A stretch of DNA of 64,000 nt from Psychroflexus tropicus DSM 15496 (GCF_000378765.1 NZ_KB905342.1:372001-436000), one strand, 5' to 3'. Shown: positions 42,635-51,827, counted from the stretch's first letter. The notes: generated from the letters alone by a model not told the origin. Numbers and translations are program-made.

Positions 42635-43834
42635 TCAGAGCAAATTAAGTGGCGCTAGAATACCGATTCTTAATTCATTTTTATTGAAGCTTTCCACGCC
42701 AAGATTCTGCTTGGCATAGTTGGAGTAGTCGTAATAACGACCGATGTAGGCCATAAAGAAGCGTATGTCAATCTTTTTAAAGGGATTATAATACAAAGTA
42801 GGGATGGCTCCATAACTCGTTCGAATTAGCTCTCTGGAGGTTGAGAAATTATCGTAAGCCGTACTGGTCATCAAGGTGATCAAGCCTTGAAATTTACGGC
42901 TAAACCGATATTCTGCCCTCAACCAGTTTTCTACATAGAGAACATCTTCTGCCAATTCATCGTCTAAAAGTGTACTCACGATGCCTTTGGTATCGATATC
43001 TTCTTTGCTATACTGAAAATCATACATAATACTTAAATCCTTGGACTTGTACTTATGGCCTAAGGTAATAAAATAAGTGCCTCGATCTCTAACCTCGTTA
43101 CTATAGCTGGCACTGTAATTGGTCTCAAATTGACCATCGAAAAACTGGCCACGCCAATTTCCTACAAAGTTGACTGGCCAGATAGGCTCCTGAATGTTTT
43201 CCGAAACCACATCCCCGTAGAGGTCTTCGTAGCGCAAAGTTCTGGAGTTAAGCACCTGAAATCTAAACTGATGCTGATCAAAGGCCTGATAAGACAAGCC
43301 TGCCCCAGTGACAAATGCAAGAGCATTGGAATAGATATCGTTGAACTCCAAAATGTATAAGGGACTGTATTCATACTCATAGCCACCGTAAAAGGCAAAC
43401 ATTTTTCCGATATACAGGTCCAGTCGTTCTGAGGCCTTAATCTTAAGATAGGCAAACTCGATATCGCTGCTGAGGTTGTCCAAAGACTGAACGGCTGTAG
43501 TACGGTTAAAGCGGTTTCTAAAGGTAAAATCGACTCGCTCGTGCAGTCGGCCAGATATTCTCAGGGCCGTAAAACCATTTTCGAACAGCATGCCTCTGGG
43601 AAATTCATCTCCGCCGCTAAAGCGATAGGCCTGAAACTCGGTTCGCATGTCAAAACCTATGTTTAGATCTTTAAAAAATTTGCCTTTATTAATCTTAATA
43701 AGCGGCTCGGCCAGGCTGTCGTTGGCCTGTGAAAATCCTTTGGGAATGACAATAAACCATGCTATTAACAGCATGAAGTGATATTTATTGAAGTTAATGG
43801 CTGTTGACGACCAATTGAAAACGCTGGAAGGCAT
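42635..43834 (-). CDS. Outer-membrane porin (phosphate-selective porin O/P type)
   Basis: 399 residues; signal peptide ends about residue 36 (FMLLIAWFIVIPKGFSQ). Start at 43834; a later ATG at Met21 is also compatible with a signal peptide. The mature sequence has the alternating aromatic/hydrophobic strands of a 16-strand barrel (LRISGRLHERVDFTFRNRFNRT, IEFAYLKIKASERLDLYIGKMFAFYGG), and matches the OprP/OprO pattern. Substrate unknown: phosphate-selective porins of Bacteroidetes often have none demonstrated. Monocistronic. Confidence 0.78.
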   Translation of the reverse strand: MPSSVFNWSSTAINFNKYHFMLLIAWFIVIPKGFSQANDSLAEPLIKINKGKFFKDLNIGFDMRTEFQAYRFSGGDEFPRGMLFENGFTALRISGRLHERVDFTFRNRFNRTTAVQSLDNLSSDIEFAYLKIKASERLDLYIGKMFAFYGGYEYEYSPLYILEFNDIYSNALAFVTGAGLSYQAFDQHQFRFQVLNSRTLRYEDLYGDVVSENIQEPIWPVNFVGNWRGQFFDGQFETNYSASYSNEVRDRGTYFITLGHKYKSKDLSIMYDFQYSKEDIDTKGIVSTLLDDELAEDVLYVENWLRAEYRFSRKFQGLITLMTSTAYDNFSTSRELIRTSYGAIPTLYYNPFKKIDIRFFMAYIGRYYDYSNYAKQNLGVESFNKNELRIGILAPLNLL

Positions 43835-43942
43835 AAATAGTTAGAGTATTGATTGGTTTTACCACATCAAGTTAAAAAAAATTAATGACGGAAAACTCGT
43901 CTGGAATAATTTTCAGCGATCCCGTAGGCAATAGTCAACTTG

Positions 43943-44443
43943 TTACACCTCTTTTTGATAGAGGTTATAGGTTGAAATCCGCTGTTTAGTGCTGCCCACC
44001 TGTTTAAAGCCCATATTTTCGTAGTACTGGCATAGCTTTGGGTTTTTGGAGTCGGCGTCCAGCCGCAAATAGCGACACTGGTCTTGTCTGGCCAGCTCGG
44101 CGACCTGCTCTAAAATCTGTTGACCCAAACCCTGGCCGTTATAAGCTTCTTTCACCACCAGTGAATGCACGTATTTGGCCTTTTCATCCTGTTCACCCCA
44201 ATACATCAAGTCCTGGTCTAAGATACGTAGCATGCCGATGGTAACGCCTTCTTTATTTTTGACGTAATTATACTCAGCATTAGCGAGACCTTCTTTGACC
44301 CATTGGATTTTATCTTCAGGCGGATCGTTCCAGTACTGCCAGTGGTCGACTTGCAGACGATTGATTTTTTTGGCCGCGGCCTGAAACATGTTGATGACCT
44401 GATCTAAATCTGTAGGAGGAATTGGAGAGAAGTTAAGTTGCAT
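43943..44443 (-). CDS. GNAT-family N-acetyltransferase
   Basis: 166 residues. Motif A is LVVKEAYNGQGLGQQILEQVAELARQDQ (residues about 90-117), with the Q-x-x-G-x-G/A pyrophosphate loop (NGQGLG) and the terminal NPKLCQYYENMGFKQVG. No operon partner. A short divergent copy of its first 12 codons, ending in a stop, is at 45289-45327. Confidence 0.85.
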   Translation of the reverse strand: MQLNFSPIPPTDLDQVINMFQAAAKKINRLQVDHWQYWNDPPEDKIQWVKEGLANAEYNYVKNKEGVTIGMLRILDQDLMYWGEQDEKAKYVHSLVVKEAYNGQGLGQQILEQVAELARQDQCRYLRLDADSKNPKLCQYYENMGFKQVGSTKQRISTYNLYQKEV

Positions 44444-44537
44444 TTCTATAGGTAAGCCTTTTAAGTCTTTAAAATTAAAGTCAAAATTTCATATAAAGAC
44501 AAATTTGTAAACAAATATAACCTTAACGTAAATGAAA

Positions 44538-44559
44538 AAGGCATGCTTGCACATGCCTT
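44538..44559 (-). terminator. Terminator of the His/Met-rich lipoprotein gene 2
   Basis: Stem AAGGCATG / CATGCCTT (44538-44545 and 44552-44559), 6-base loop, 29 bases past the stop codon at 44589. It shares GGCATG/CATGCC with the terminator of the paralogue at 24544-24572. Confidence 0.8.
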
Positions 44560-44588
44560 AATTTAATAATGTTAAAAGGATCCACTAC

Positions 44589-45110
44589 TTACATTTCATT
44601 CTGGGCGGAAGCATGTGCTTTCATCATCTGTTCATGCTCACTCCTTAGCATTTTATGGTCGTCGATCAATTGTTGATGCTCTTTTTTCATAGTTTCATGT
44701 TCCTCTTTCATAGTGTTCAATTCATATTCCAGAGTTTTAGGATCTACATTCTCTTCAGCATGTTTATCGATCATGTTTTGATGCTTCTGCAATAAATTCT
44801 CGTGCATCTGAATGGTTTTATAATGCTCTTCTTGAATGTTTTTATGTTTTTCTCTAAATTCTGAATGTAAGCTGTCCATCTCTGATGTTTCTGAAAACTG
44901 ACTTGATTCCTGTTTGAGTTCTTCACGCATTTCATCCATTTTTTCATAGGTTTCCTGCATGAACTCATGGTTGTCCACGATTTCCTTATGTTCAGCTAGC
45001 ATGGCTTTATACTCATCAGTTTCAACCGCGCTATTGTTACAACCGATCAAAACAAGAGCGAATAAGCTCACTGCACACAGCATTATGTTTTTAGTTAATT
45101 GATTTTTCAT
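44589..45110 (-). CDS. His/Met-rich coiled-coil lipoprotein, paralogue 2
   Basis: 173 residues; signal peptide and lipobox (LIGC, Cys24), then MAETDEYKAML-type start of a long charged coiled coil. The beat MKEEHETMKKEHQQLIDDHKM is the same as in paralogue 1 at 24601, with EEH, KEH and DDH at regular spacing; His and Met are still frequent, though somewhat fewer than in paralogue 1. Both have a 'EMDSxHSxxRxKHxxx' segment near the middle. Role unknown; metal binding or spacer functions in the periplasm are possible. Confidence 0.78.
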   Translation of the reverse strand: MKNQLTKNIMLCAVSLFALVLIGCNNSAVETDEYKAMLAEHKEIVDNHEFMQETYEKMDEMREELKQESSQFSETSEMDSLHSEFREKHKNIQEEHYKTIQMHENLLQKHQNMIDKHAEENVDPKTLEYELNTMKEEHETMKKEHQQLIDDHKMLRSEHEQMMKAHASAQNEM

Positions 45111-45524
45111 GGTTTTTCTATTTATCGTTTAATCATAATCTAATTATATTTTTATAAAATATGATATAATGTTAAAGGGTTGATAAGAGGTTTTTAATAG
45201 AAAAAACACTGATTTTATATTCTATTTAATAGTTGAAGTGAATTTTGAGTGGGTTCGGGTAATTCCCTTTAACGAATTGTAATTTGTCTCATTCGGTCGT
45301 TGGAATGGGAGATAAGTTAAGGTGCATTTTTATAATTAAAGAATAAATATACATTTAAGGAACTTACTTTTATTGAAAATCATTCAAACGATTTGAGTCA
45401 TGCTCCTTCTTTACTCAGGTTTCAACATTTGTCTATGAATCCATCATGATTTGGTAATGGCGTTAAGCAGTAAAGAGTCATCCAAAAAGAGATGATTCCT
45501 TGAATTATTTCAATAGAATGAGAT
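45111..45524. other. Intergenic region, 414 bp, holding a GNAT gene remnant
   Basis: AT-rich, no intact gene. The only recognisable content is the 12-codon copy of the GNAT start at 45289-45327, described separately. Confidence 0.5.
45289..45327 (-). pseudogene. Remnant of a GNAT gene start
   Basis: Reads MHLNLSPIPTTE then TGA, against MQLNFSPIPPTD at the true gene (start 44443). About 31 bases (ggaat-ggaga-aagttaag-tgcattt-tata) are shared with only 4 mismatches. It marks the edge of an old duplication or insertion that now encloses the lipoprotein gene. Confidence 0.6.
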
Positions 45525-46646
45525 CTACTGCTCTTTAACAGCCTCTGGCATGTCTTTGACATCGTATTGAATGTCTCTTATTTTCAACTTTAGCCAGGTC
45601 CATTCGCCGTTTTCCAACTTCCAGCTGGCTTCACATTCAACAGGAATTAGTATTCCATTTCTGATTTCAGTTTTGGTAGCCTTAACCGTCCATTGGGTGG
45701 GTTTGCTATCACTGGAATTTTGAAAACGCATAGCGACAAACTTTTCAAAACCTCCGTCTTTATTAAAGTGAAATACGCCAGATCCTTTAGTCCCTTTATA
45801 ATCCATGACTGCTCTGGCAGAATGGTCATCGATGCGCTCCCATGTTAGATAAGGACTTAAAGCCGCCGTCGGGAACCAAACTATTTCAGCTAAAAAGCGC
45901 TGTAAGGTAGCTTGATTGACTTTCTCCTCATGTTTTGCATCAGCAACAGGAATAAGGGACCATAATTTAATCAGCATCTCACCTTTACCTTCTTTAAATT
46001 GGTCTCTCCCCACCACACTCAGGATTGAATTCATTTCGGTATTGATAGCCCAATGAAATGCCGGTGGATGGATTGTAAAATACTGTTTTGCTGTACCCGG
46101 ATTCCAGGTCGACTGTTCAGGTTTCATTTTAAGCTGTACTTCCTGAGTTAGATGCACATTCGTTATTACTTCTTTTCCTAATATTCCATTAGCCCTCATC
46201 CATTTTTGAACAATTGCCGGTAAGTCTCTCAGCGCTTGCTCAGTAACCACCTCTCGGTTTTGAGTTAGTGTATTGGCAAACATATGGATTCGCTCTTCTT
46301 GAATTTTTTGCCTAAAGCTAAAGCTCGAATATCCAATGAGCACTGCCATCAGAATTATAAGGTTGACCAAAGTACCAAATTTGGCATTAGACCAGTAATT
46401 AATTATTAAGAGTTGAGATAAAATCACCGCTAAAAAACCACTTAACCACCAATAGTCGGATTGAATCAGGTTTAAAATAACAGTGAGTCCAAAAAGAAAA
46501 AATACCAGCAACCAAACTACGCCGTAGGATTTTGAAATCGAGTGTGTAATCGCATTAAATTCACTTATACCAAAGGCTTTAAAAAATCCAAACAGATGAA
46601 TTATTCCGTGAATTACTATTAAAATAAGTAAAGCTATTCGCATCAT
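45525..46646 (-). CDS. DUF6544-type membrane-anchored protein
   Basis: 373 residues. Four N-terminal spans (residues about 1-115), then a soluble domain (FTIHPPAFHWAINTEMNSILSVVGRDQFKEGKGEMLIKLWSLIPVADA) that I associate with the DUF6544/DUF6920 family of uncharacterised beta-rich proteins. The pattern LPAIVQKWMRANGILGKE and VWFPTAALSPYLTW is typical. The function is unknown. Confidence 0.65.
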   Translation of the reverse strand: MMRIALLILIVIHGIIHLFGFFKAFGISEFNAITHSISKSYGVVWLLVFFLFGLTVILNLIQSDYWWLSGFLAVILSQLLIINYWSNAKFGTLVNLIILMAVLIGYSSFSFRQKIQEERIHMFANTLTQNREVVTEQALRDLPAIVQKWMRANGILGKEVITNVHLTQEVQLKMKPEQSTWNPGTAKQYFTIHPPAFHWAINTEMNSILSVVGRDQFKEGKGEMLIKLWSLIPVADAKHEEKVNQATLQRFLAEIVWFPTAALSPYLTWERIDDHSARAVMDYKGTKGSGVFHFNKDGGFEKFVAMRFQNSSDSKPTQWTVKATKTEIRNGILIPVECEASWKLENGEWTWLKLKIRDIQYDVKDMPEAVKEQ

Positions 46647-46795
46647 TATATAAATTTAAGGTTAATGAAGCTATCGATATAGAATTGCAATCTCTCCTTA
46701 ATTTTCTTATTCCAATTGACAATAGTTAATCCTAGCTTAGCATTATAAATTTTTCATTTCTGGAAGGTTATTTTATTCTCCTCCTTATTTACTTT

Positions 46796-46823
46796 GCCTG
46801 CCTTCCAAGGATCGCAGGCAGGC
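46796..46823. repeat. REP-like palindrome, copy 2
   Basis: Perfect 7-bp arms GCCTGCC (46796-46802) and GGCAGGC (46817-46823) around a 14-base loop. Comparable to 27266-27293. Confidence 0.5.
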
Positions 46824-46862
46824 TAGCCCAAAGCAAACGAAACAAGAGAAAAGCCTCCTTAA

Positions 46863-47345
46863 TTAAGGCTTCTTGGTCCAGATCTGATCGGCAGTTTTCA
46901 AATAGACTGGCAGCGCCGCTGAACCATACCAGTCGTAAAGGTCGTAGTCCAGCAGGTCATTCTTAATCGCTAAATCGGTTTGTAATAAGTCTTCGGCTTC
47001 AGCCTTATTTTCTAAGCCCTGCAAGATAAAAATACCCCGGTAGTTGTTGTCGTTTTTGCCAATTGGACCAGCAACGATGAGTTTTTTATTTTCCATCAGC
47101 TGATTCATATTCTCCATATGCCCTTTAAAACTTTTGCTGATGAGCTCCTGGTCCTGAGTGGTATTAGGTCCCGTTTTCAAAATGACAAGAAAATAGCTTT
47201 TCATACCGTAGGCATCGGCACCCAGTTCTTGAGCAAGGGTCGGGTTGTAATTGGGATTTGAATTCACCGAATCTTTGGCAGGAGTCGACTGGCCATATAC
47301 CCAGCTCAACGCCATAAAGAGAAAAAGACTTAAACTTAGTTTCAT
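46863..47345 (-). CDS. Secreted YciI-like protein
   Basis: 160 residues with a signal peptide ending SWVYGQ. The mature part has the YciI dimeric alpha/beta-barrel pattern (SYFLVILKTGPNTTQDQELISKSFKGHMENMNQLMENKKLIVAGPIGK, about residues 50-100), best known from soluble YciI (muconolactone-isomerase-like, no clear activity). The fusion to an export signal is a recurring feature of this phylum. Function unknown. Separate from its neighbours. Confidence 0.75.
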   Translation of the reverse strand: MKLSLSLFLFMALSWVYGQSTPAKDSVNSNPNYNPTLAQELGADAYGMKSYFLVILKTGPNTTQDQELISKSFKGHMENMNQLMENKKLIVAGPIGKNDNNYRGIFILQGLENKAEAEDLLQTDLAIKNDLLDYDLYDWYGSAALPVYLKTADQIWTKKP

Positions 47346-47443
47346 ACCTATAAAATTTAGGGTATAGCCGTTGAACTGACTATACCCATGAATGTAATTC
47401 CTAGAAGAGAGAATTTTCTAAAATCTGTTATTAGCGAAATAGA

Positions 47444-47857
47444 TTAATTCCCTGTCATGTACTTTTGCATTACCGGCATCAATTCCATTTGAAGTTCCTG
47501 CGCCATCGTTCCCACGCTGATCTTGGTTAATTTCTCCTGCGCTTCCAAATGCTTTTGACCGATATCGCTGTTGTAAAACTTTAAAATTTCTTTTACTTGC
47601 TCATGAGTATAAAATTCCATGCTTTTTTCACCTAATTTTCTATAAAAGTTCTGCATGATCGGTTCAAGTTCTTTTTTAAAAGCCCCTACTTTATCTTCGG
47701 GAATCATTTTGTAAACCTGATCTAAAGAAGCTTCAGCTGCTTTGGAGCCCATCTTGGCCAGCTGGATCGCATCTTGTTTAAAGGCCTCGTTGTTCTGAGC
47801 CTGAAGAGTAAACGTTGAGCCTATAAGTAAGGCTATGATTAAGATTGATTTTTTCAT
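47444..47857 (-). CDS. DUF2059-domain secreted protein
   Basis: 137 residues; signal peptide ends TLQAQ (about residue 20). The helical DUF2059 pattern is visible (FYTHEQVKEILKFYNSDIGQKHLEAQEKLT, about residues 80-110). Function unknown. Monocistronic as far as spacing tells. Confidence 0.8.
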   Translation of the reverse strand: MKKSILIIALLIGSTFTLQAQNNEAFKQDAIQLAKMGSKAAEASLDQVYKMIPEDKVGAFKKELEPIMQNFYRKLGEKSMEFYTHEQVKEILKFYNSDIGQKHLEAQEKLTKISVGTMAQELQMELMPVMQKYMTGN

Positions 47858-47954
47858 CGGATTACGGTTTTAAATTATCCTATAATATTACGCTATTTTG
47901 AGATGTTTTCAAATAGAAATGTTTTGGAAGCTGAATGCTAAGATTTCCGACGGA

Positions 47955-48635
47955 TCAATGTCCATTGAAATAGCCGTATAGTTGATATATGAACAAATAC
48001 AGTCCTGCTAGGACCAAATACCAGTTGACTGCTTTATAAAACGCTGTAAATTGCTTGTGTTTCCGCGAAAACTTGATGATGAAAACAATAGGAATGAGTG
48101 CCAACACCTGTCCTAATTCCACTCCCAGATTAAAGCTTAATATTTTTGCGAGAAGCTGTTGGTCTCCCATGTCGAAAGACTGTAATCGGGTAGACAATCC
48201 AAAGCCATGAATCAACCCAAAAAGACCGACCATCCACAGCAAATCTGGTGATTTTACCTTCAGCTTTTCAAACCCATTTAAATTCTCAAAGCCTTTGTAT
48301 AAAACGCTAAGTGCTATCACTGCATCAACCAAATGTTCATTGGCGGTGATCCCAGTATAAGTCGCTCCTATTAAAGTTATACAATGACCTATGGTAAACA
48401 CAGTAATAAACTTTAAGATGTCTTTAAAGCTCCTTAAATAGAAAATTACACCAGCTAAAAAAAGTAAATGATCGTAGCCTGTCAGCATATGTGTTGCTCC
48501 TACCTGAATGTAAGTCCACAAACTACCAGTACGTAAAAGTTCCTGGTCCGCATTGGTCACTTCATGAGCAAATCCTAGAAGTGGCATAAAAAACAAGAAC
48601 AGGAAGCCTGCTTGTTTTAGATTTATGAATTTCAT
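47955..48635 (-). CDS. HupE/UreJ_2-family membrane protein
   Basis: 226 residues; signal peptide (FMPLLGFAHE) then about six spans. The motif MLTGYDHLLFLAGVIFYLRSF (residues about 52-72) is the signature HxLTGxDHLLF of the HupE/UreJ_2 group, with GLIHGFGLSTRL as the second conserved stretch. Relatives import nickel or cobalt, or serve in copper delivery. It shares a base with the stop codon of the preceding His-rich DUF4198 gene, so the two proteins almost surely work as a pair. Confidence 0.85.
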   Translation of the reverse strand: MKFINLKQAGFLFLFFMPLLGFAHEVTNADQELLRTGSLWTYIQVGATHMLTGYDHLLFLAGVIFYLRSFKDILKFITVFTIGHCITLIGATYTGITANEHLVDAVIALSVLYKGFENLNGFEKLKVKSPDLLWMVGLFGLIHGFGLSTRLQSFDMGDQQLLAKILSFNLGVELGQVLALIPIVFIIKFSRKHKQFTAFYKAVNWYLVLAGLYLFIYQLYGYFNGH

Positions 48636-49681
48636 TACTTCTTTTTTCTGAAGATCAGGTACAGCAACCCTATAAAAAATAAGCTTCCTATTATAAATAC
48701 CCAGGAAGGAAGACTTCCTTCATGATCTGTATCATCGTGGGTATGTGTGCTTTCATCGTGTTTGTGGCTCACTTCAAAAGTAAGTGTAGCCCATTTGGAT
48801 TGATGGGTTAAGTCGCTGTCATCCATTACTTTTACCATGTGAATGGTTCTTAAGTAGTAAATTCCATCTTCGGGGAGGTCGACAAAAACAATTCCCTCCT
48901 CGTCGGTTCTTAATTCTTGTCCGCTGGTATGGGTATGCTCTTCATCTGAGTCTGATTCATGCGGATGTGAGTGCTCTTTCGCCCCCTGATCATGACTGTG
49001 TTCTTTAGTACCATGAGAATGAGCACTTTGAATAGAATTAGCATAAACCAGTTGATTGGGGAGCGGTTTTCCATCTAGCAATAGTTTTACCGCTAAGGTG
49101 TCTCCGCTATATTTTTGATAGGGGTTGGCTAGTGGAACAAATTCAATAGGATAACCAAGTACAGTTTTCCAATCCTCTGTTTTAACACCACCTACCTGGT
49201 AAATAGCTTTGACATGTTTTTGATAACTCTCGACGGCGTCCTGATTTAATTCCCCATTTTGAGTCCGTTGCTCAAGCATATCCAAAACTCCGTCGTGTTT
49301 GAGGTAGCTATTGAATTTATCACTGGTGAGTTTTATGTTTCTGGCTTTGGTAGAAACCCCCGCCAAATACGTTCCTGGATCTTCTGCAGTGAAGTTAAAA
49401 TGGGTGATGGTACTATCCTGGTCTTTCCATTGATCGGGTTGAATAGCCGCTCTTTGGCCTAGAGCAACAACTGAAGCATCCAAAATACGATCTCTTGAGA
49501 TTGTATTTTCGCTTTTTTCAAACGTACCGTTGTAAAGGCTTAGGGTCGCTTTCTGATTAGGCTGCAAGATATAAGTATCCATTTTTAAATACAGATCATG
49601 GCTGCATAAAAGTATAACAGCTAATAAGAAAAGTAAAGGTTTCAATGTTTGAAGTGAAAGGGTTTTGTTAGCTAATCTCAT
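48635..49681 (-). CDS. DUF4198-family protein with two His-rich stretches
   Basis: 348 residues. Signal peptide, then a mature N-terminus beginning HDLYLK (the DUF4198 start often carries an N-terminal metal-binding His). Beta-rich DUF4198 domain to about residue 290, interrupted by a His/Asp/Glu cluster (about residues 216-252, HSHGTKEHSHDQ, HSHPHESDSDEEHTHTS). A second cluster follows (SHKHDESTHTHDDTDHE, near 308-324), then a C-terminal span and RKKK. Reads as a periplasmic metal-binding protein delivering Ni, Co, Cu or Zn to the HupE-like partner. Confidence 0.85.
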   Translation of the reverse strand: MRLANKTLSLQTLKPLLFLLAVILLCSHDLYLKMDTYILQPNQKATLSLYNGTFEKSENTISRDRILDASVVALGQRAAIQPDQWKDQDSTITHFNFTAEDPGTYLAGVSTKARNIKLTSDKFNSYLKHDGVLDMLEQRTQNGELNQDAVESYQKHVKAIYQVGGVKTEDWKTVLGYPIEFVPLANPYQKYSGDTLAVKLLLDGKPLPNQLVYANSIQSAHSHGTKEHSHDQGAKEHSHPHESDSDEEHTHTSGQELRTDEEGIVFVDLPEDGIYYLRTIHMVKVMDDSDLTHQSKWATLTFEVSHKHDESTHTHDDTDHEGSLPSWVFIIGSLFFIGLLYLIFRKKK

Positions 49682-49903
49682 TTTTAAGTCTTATTGAGTA
49701 GGGTTTGGATTTAACTTGATCATGCTCATGGCCCCTTATTGCAAATAAGGAACTAAAACTTAAGAACACTTATCAAAAACTATTTGGGCGGTAAAAATAC
49801 ATTTTCACAGTTAAGTGTCTAAGACAAATTGAATTTTTTCAGTTATATATTTTCAGCTTTGTAAGCTAAATGCTAAAGCTTTATTATAAGTTTTAAGAGG
49901 GCT

Positions 49904-50260
49904 TTACTCATCATCTAGCCTGGATTTCAGTTGCCGCTCTGTCTTGTAGATACTAAAAAAGGCCCAGGACAGCGTACTTCCTAAAACAATGCCTAAACTT
50001 AACAGGATCTGCTTTTCTTCGATGATGAACCCTAATAAAGCGCTTAGTAATGGGATGCTGGAATAGGTAATCATATTCATAGCCACAAGTTGCTGAGCTA
50101 GATCCCAGTGTTTCTGATTTTTCATAGAGCGCCGGGTCCTGTAGCCATAAAAACAATTGATGTGTTTAGGCGGGTATTTTTTTAAATAATATCCAGCGAT
50201 TAAACCCAATAGTCCCGTGACCACACAAGAAAGGAAAATTAAAACATTAAAGGTGAGCAT
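49904..50260 (-). CDS. SdpI-family membrane protein
   Basis: 118 residues, three spans. The motif GYRTRRSMKNQKHWDLAQQL (residues about 39-58) is the hallmark of the SdpI/YhfL family. SdpI of Bacillus confers immunity to a toxin and signals to its repressor; most family members have no known role. No SdpC-like toxin or regulator neighbours it, so an immunity function is unsupported. Confidence 0.85.
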   Translation of the reverse strand: MLTFNVLIFLSCVVTGLLGLIAGYYLKKYPPKHINCFYGYRTRRSMKNQKHWDLAQQLVAMNMITYSSIPLLSALLGFIIEEKQILLSLGIVLGSTLSWAFFSIYKTERQLKSRLDDE

Positions 50261-50333
50261 TGGTGATGATCTGCGGTTTGTTGATCAACAACACGGTTTT
50301 ATCTGTTGAGTAGATGAGTTTCAGGGTTTATGC

Positions 50334-50945
50334 TTAAGTTTTGCCATCCTTTTCAAAATCAGATTTCAGTAAGGAATAAATTTCACTATCCAGATACTCG
50401 CCATTATAAAAATAATTCTCTCGAAAATAAGCTTCTTTTTGAAATCCCATCCTCAACAAGAGTCCGCGGGAATTCTCATTGGCAGGGTTGATGTTGGCCT
50501 CTAAACTATGCAGATAAAGATCTTTAAACCCAAAATTGAACACAGACCGCATCGCTTCTTTCATCAAGCCCTGTTTCCAAAACTCTGGCTTCAAGGTATA
50601 GCCAATCTCTGCTCTGTCGTTTTTGTGGTCGAGGTTGAAAAATGCAAAATCACCGATAAAGGTCCCGGTGGATTTCTCTATAAGAGCCCAGAGGATACCC
50701 GTCTTCTCCTGATACTTTTTTAATTTTTCTGAAATAAATGCTTCCGACTGTTGAACCCTTTGGTGCCGTTCCTGGTCCATATACAGCATCACCCGTTCGT
50801 CAGAACGAATGCTCTGGACGTCTTGGGCGTCTGATAACTTTAACTGTCTTAAAAGCAATCTCTGACTTTCTAATGCTGGGGATTCATCAAAGTAGTGGTT
50901 ATTGAGTCTCTGGTTTTCACAATGGGTCAGTTTTTTCTTTTGCAT
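50334..50945 (-). CDS. RimJ/RimL-type GNAT acetyltransferase
   Basis: 203 residues. Starts with the family's SQRLLLRQLKLSDAQDVQSIRSDERVM; acetyl-CoA site AEIGYTLKPEFWKQGLMKEAMRSVFNFGFKDLYLHSLEANINPANENSRGLLLRMGF (residues about 110-170). Likely acetylates a protein N-terminus or an amine; the target is unknown. Adjacent to the SdpI-family gene in the same direction but separated from it by 73 bases. Confidence 0.85.
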   Translation of the reverse strand: MQKKKLTHCENQRLNNHYFDESPALESQRLLLRQLKLSDAQDVQSIRSDERVMLYMDQERHQRVQQSEAFISEKLKKYQEKTGILWALIEKSTGTFIGDFAFFNLDHKNDRAEIGYTLKPEFWKQGLMKEAMRSVFNFGFKDLYLHSLEANINPANENSRGLLLRMGFQKEAYFRENYFYNGEYLDSEIYSLLKSDFEKDGKT

Positions 50946-51055
50946 TTCCTCTTTTTAAAAAAAGTTCAAAGCATCCATTAGAGAAATCTGTGAGCCTAGA
51001 ATAATAATGTCTAAAATTAATGAAGAAAAGAGTTGTTTTTTACCTCAGTTCTTTG

Positions 51056-51805
51056 TTAGCTGTTGTTTTTTATTTCATCAAAGAGTCTTTTTACCTGTAA
51101 ATCACCAAAACCATAAATACTTTCACGTTTGTTGAATTCTTTAAATACAGCTCCAAACGAATCTGTTCCTAAAACATTCATTATGTCTAATAAAGTTGCT
51201 GTAGGTCGTCCTGGACTATTTTCATTGGGAATTCTATCAATGTGAGCCTCAACAGCGTTCTGAATGAAAGGATATTTTAGCCCTAACTTTTTAGCTACCT
51301 CGACCATTTCCTCAATATCATTATTCTGATATAAATTCCACAGACTTGCTATTCCATCCAATTCATTAATTTGAGCCTTTTGCTTATAAGCGTTGATTAA
51401 CTCCAATTCGTTTAGTCCACCAAACCCATATTGCGTATGGATTACTGGTCTTATTAGGAAAACTTTATTAGGTTTTAAATAATTAACTATCAGCTTAACG
51501 GTAAACCAAAAATTCACTTGGCAAAATAGGTCATCTTCGAACCACAGGTTAATTTCCGCTTTATTAGGTAAATTTTGAATCTTCTCAAATTCAGAAACAG
51601 AATCCGCATAATAATCCTCTATTGAATAGTCTCCATAAACTTTGGAAATAAACGTTGCACGTTTCTTAAATAAATCTTCTAAAGTATCACTACTTACATC
51701 TCCATCAACCAAGCATTCACGGGCAACAATTATCTCTCCGTCAATTTCATTAGGAAAACTCTCTTTCAGGGAATCTCCATTTAGAATGTGATATACATTT
51801 TTCAT
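51056..51805 (-). CDS. DUF1835-domain protein
   Basis: 249 residues from the ATG at 51805, giving MKNVYHILNGDSLKESF; an ATG three codons upstream (51814) is possible. The family's start (HILNGDSL) and LWFEDDLFCQVNFWFTVKLI are recognisable. Function unknown; the domain occurs in scattered, mobile-looking contexts, which fits the element at 51828-51955 directly upstream. Confidence 0.75.
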   Translation of the reverse strand: MKNVYHILNGDSLKESFPNEIDGEIIVARECLVDGDVSSDTLEDLFKKRATFISKVYGDYSIEDYYADSVSEFEKIQNLPNKAEINLWFEDDLFCQVNFWFTVKLIVNYLKPNKVFLIRPVIHTQYGFGGLNELELINAYKQKAQINELDGIASLWNLYQNNDIEEMVEVAKKLGLKYPFIQNAVEAHIDRIPNENSPGRPTATLLDIMNVLGTDSFGAVFKEFNKRESIYGFGDLQVKRLFDEIKNNS

Positions 51806-51827
51806 TGGTCTCATTTTTAATAACCGC

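Noticed and set aside
49904-50260. A toxin-immunity system around the SdpI-family gene
   Set aside because: No SdpC-like toxin or SdpR-like regulator is next to it.
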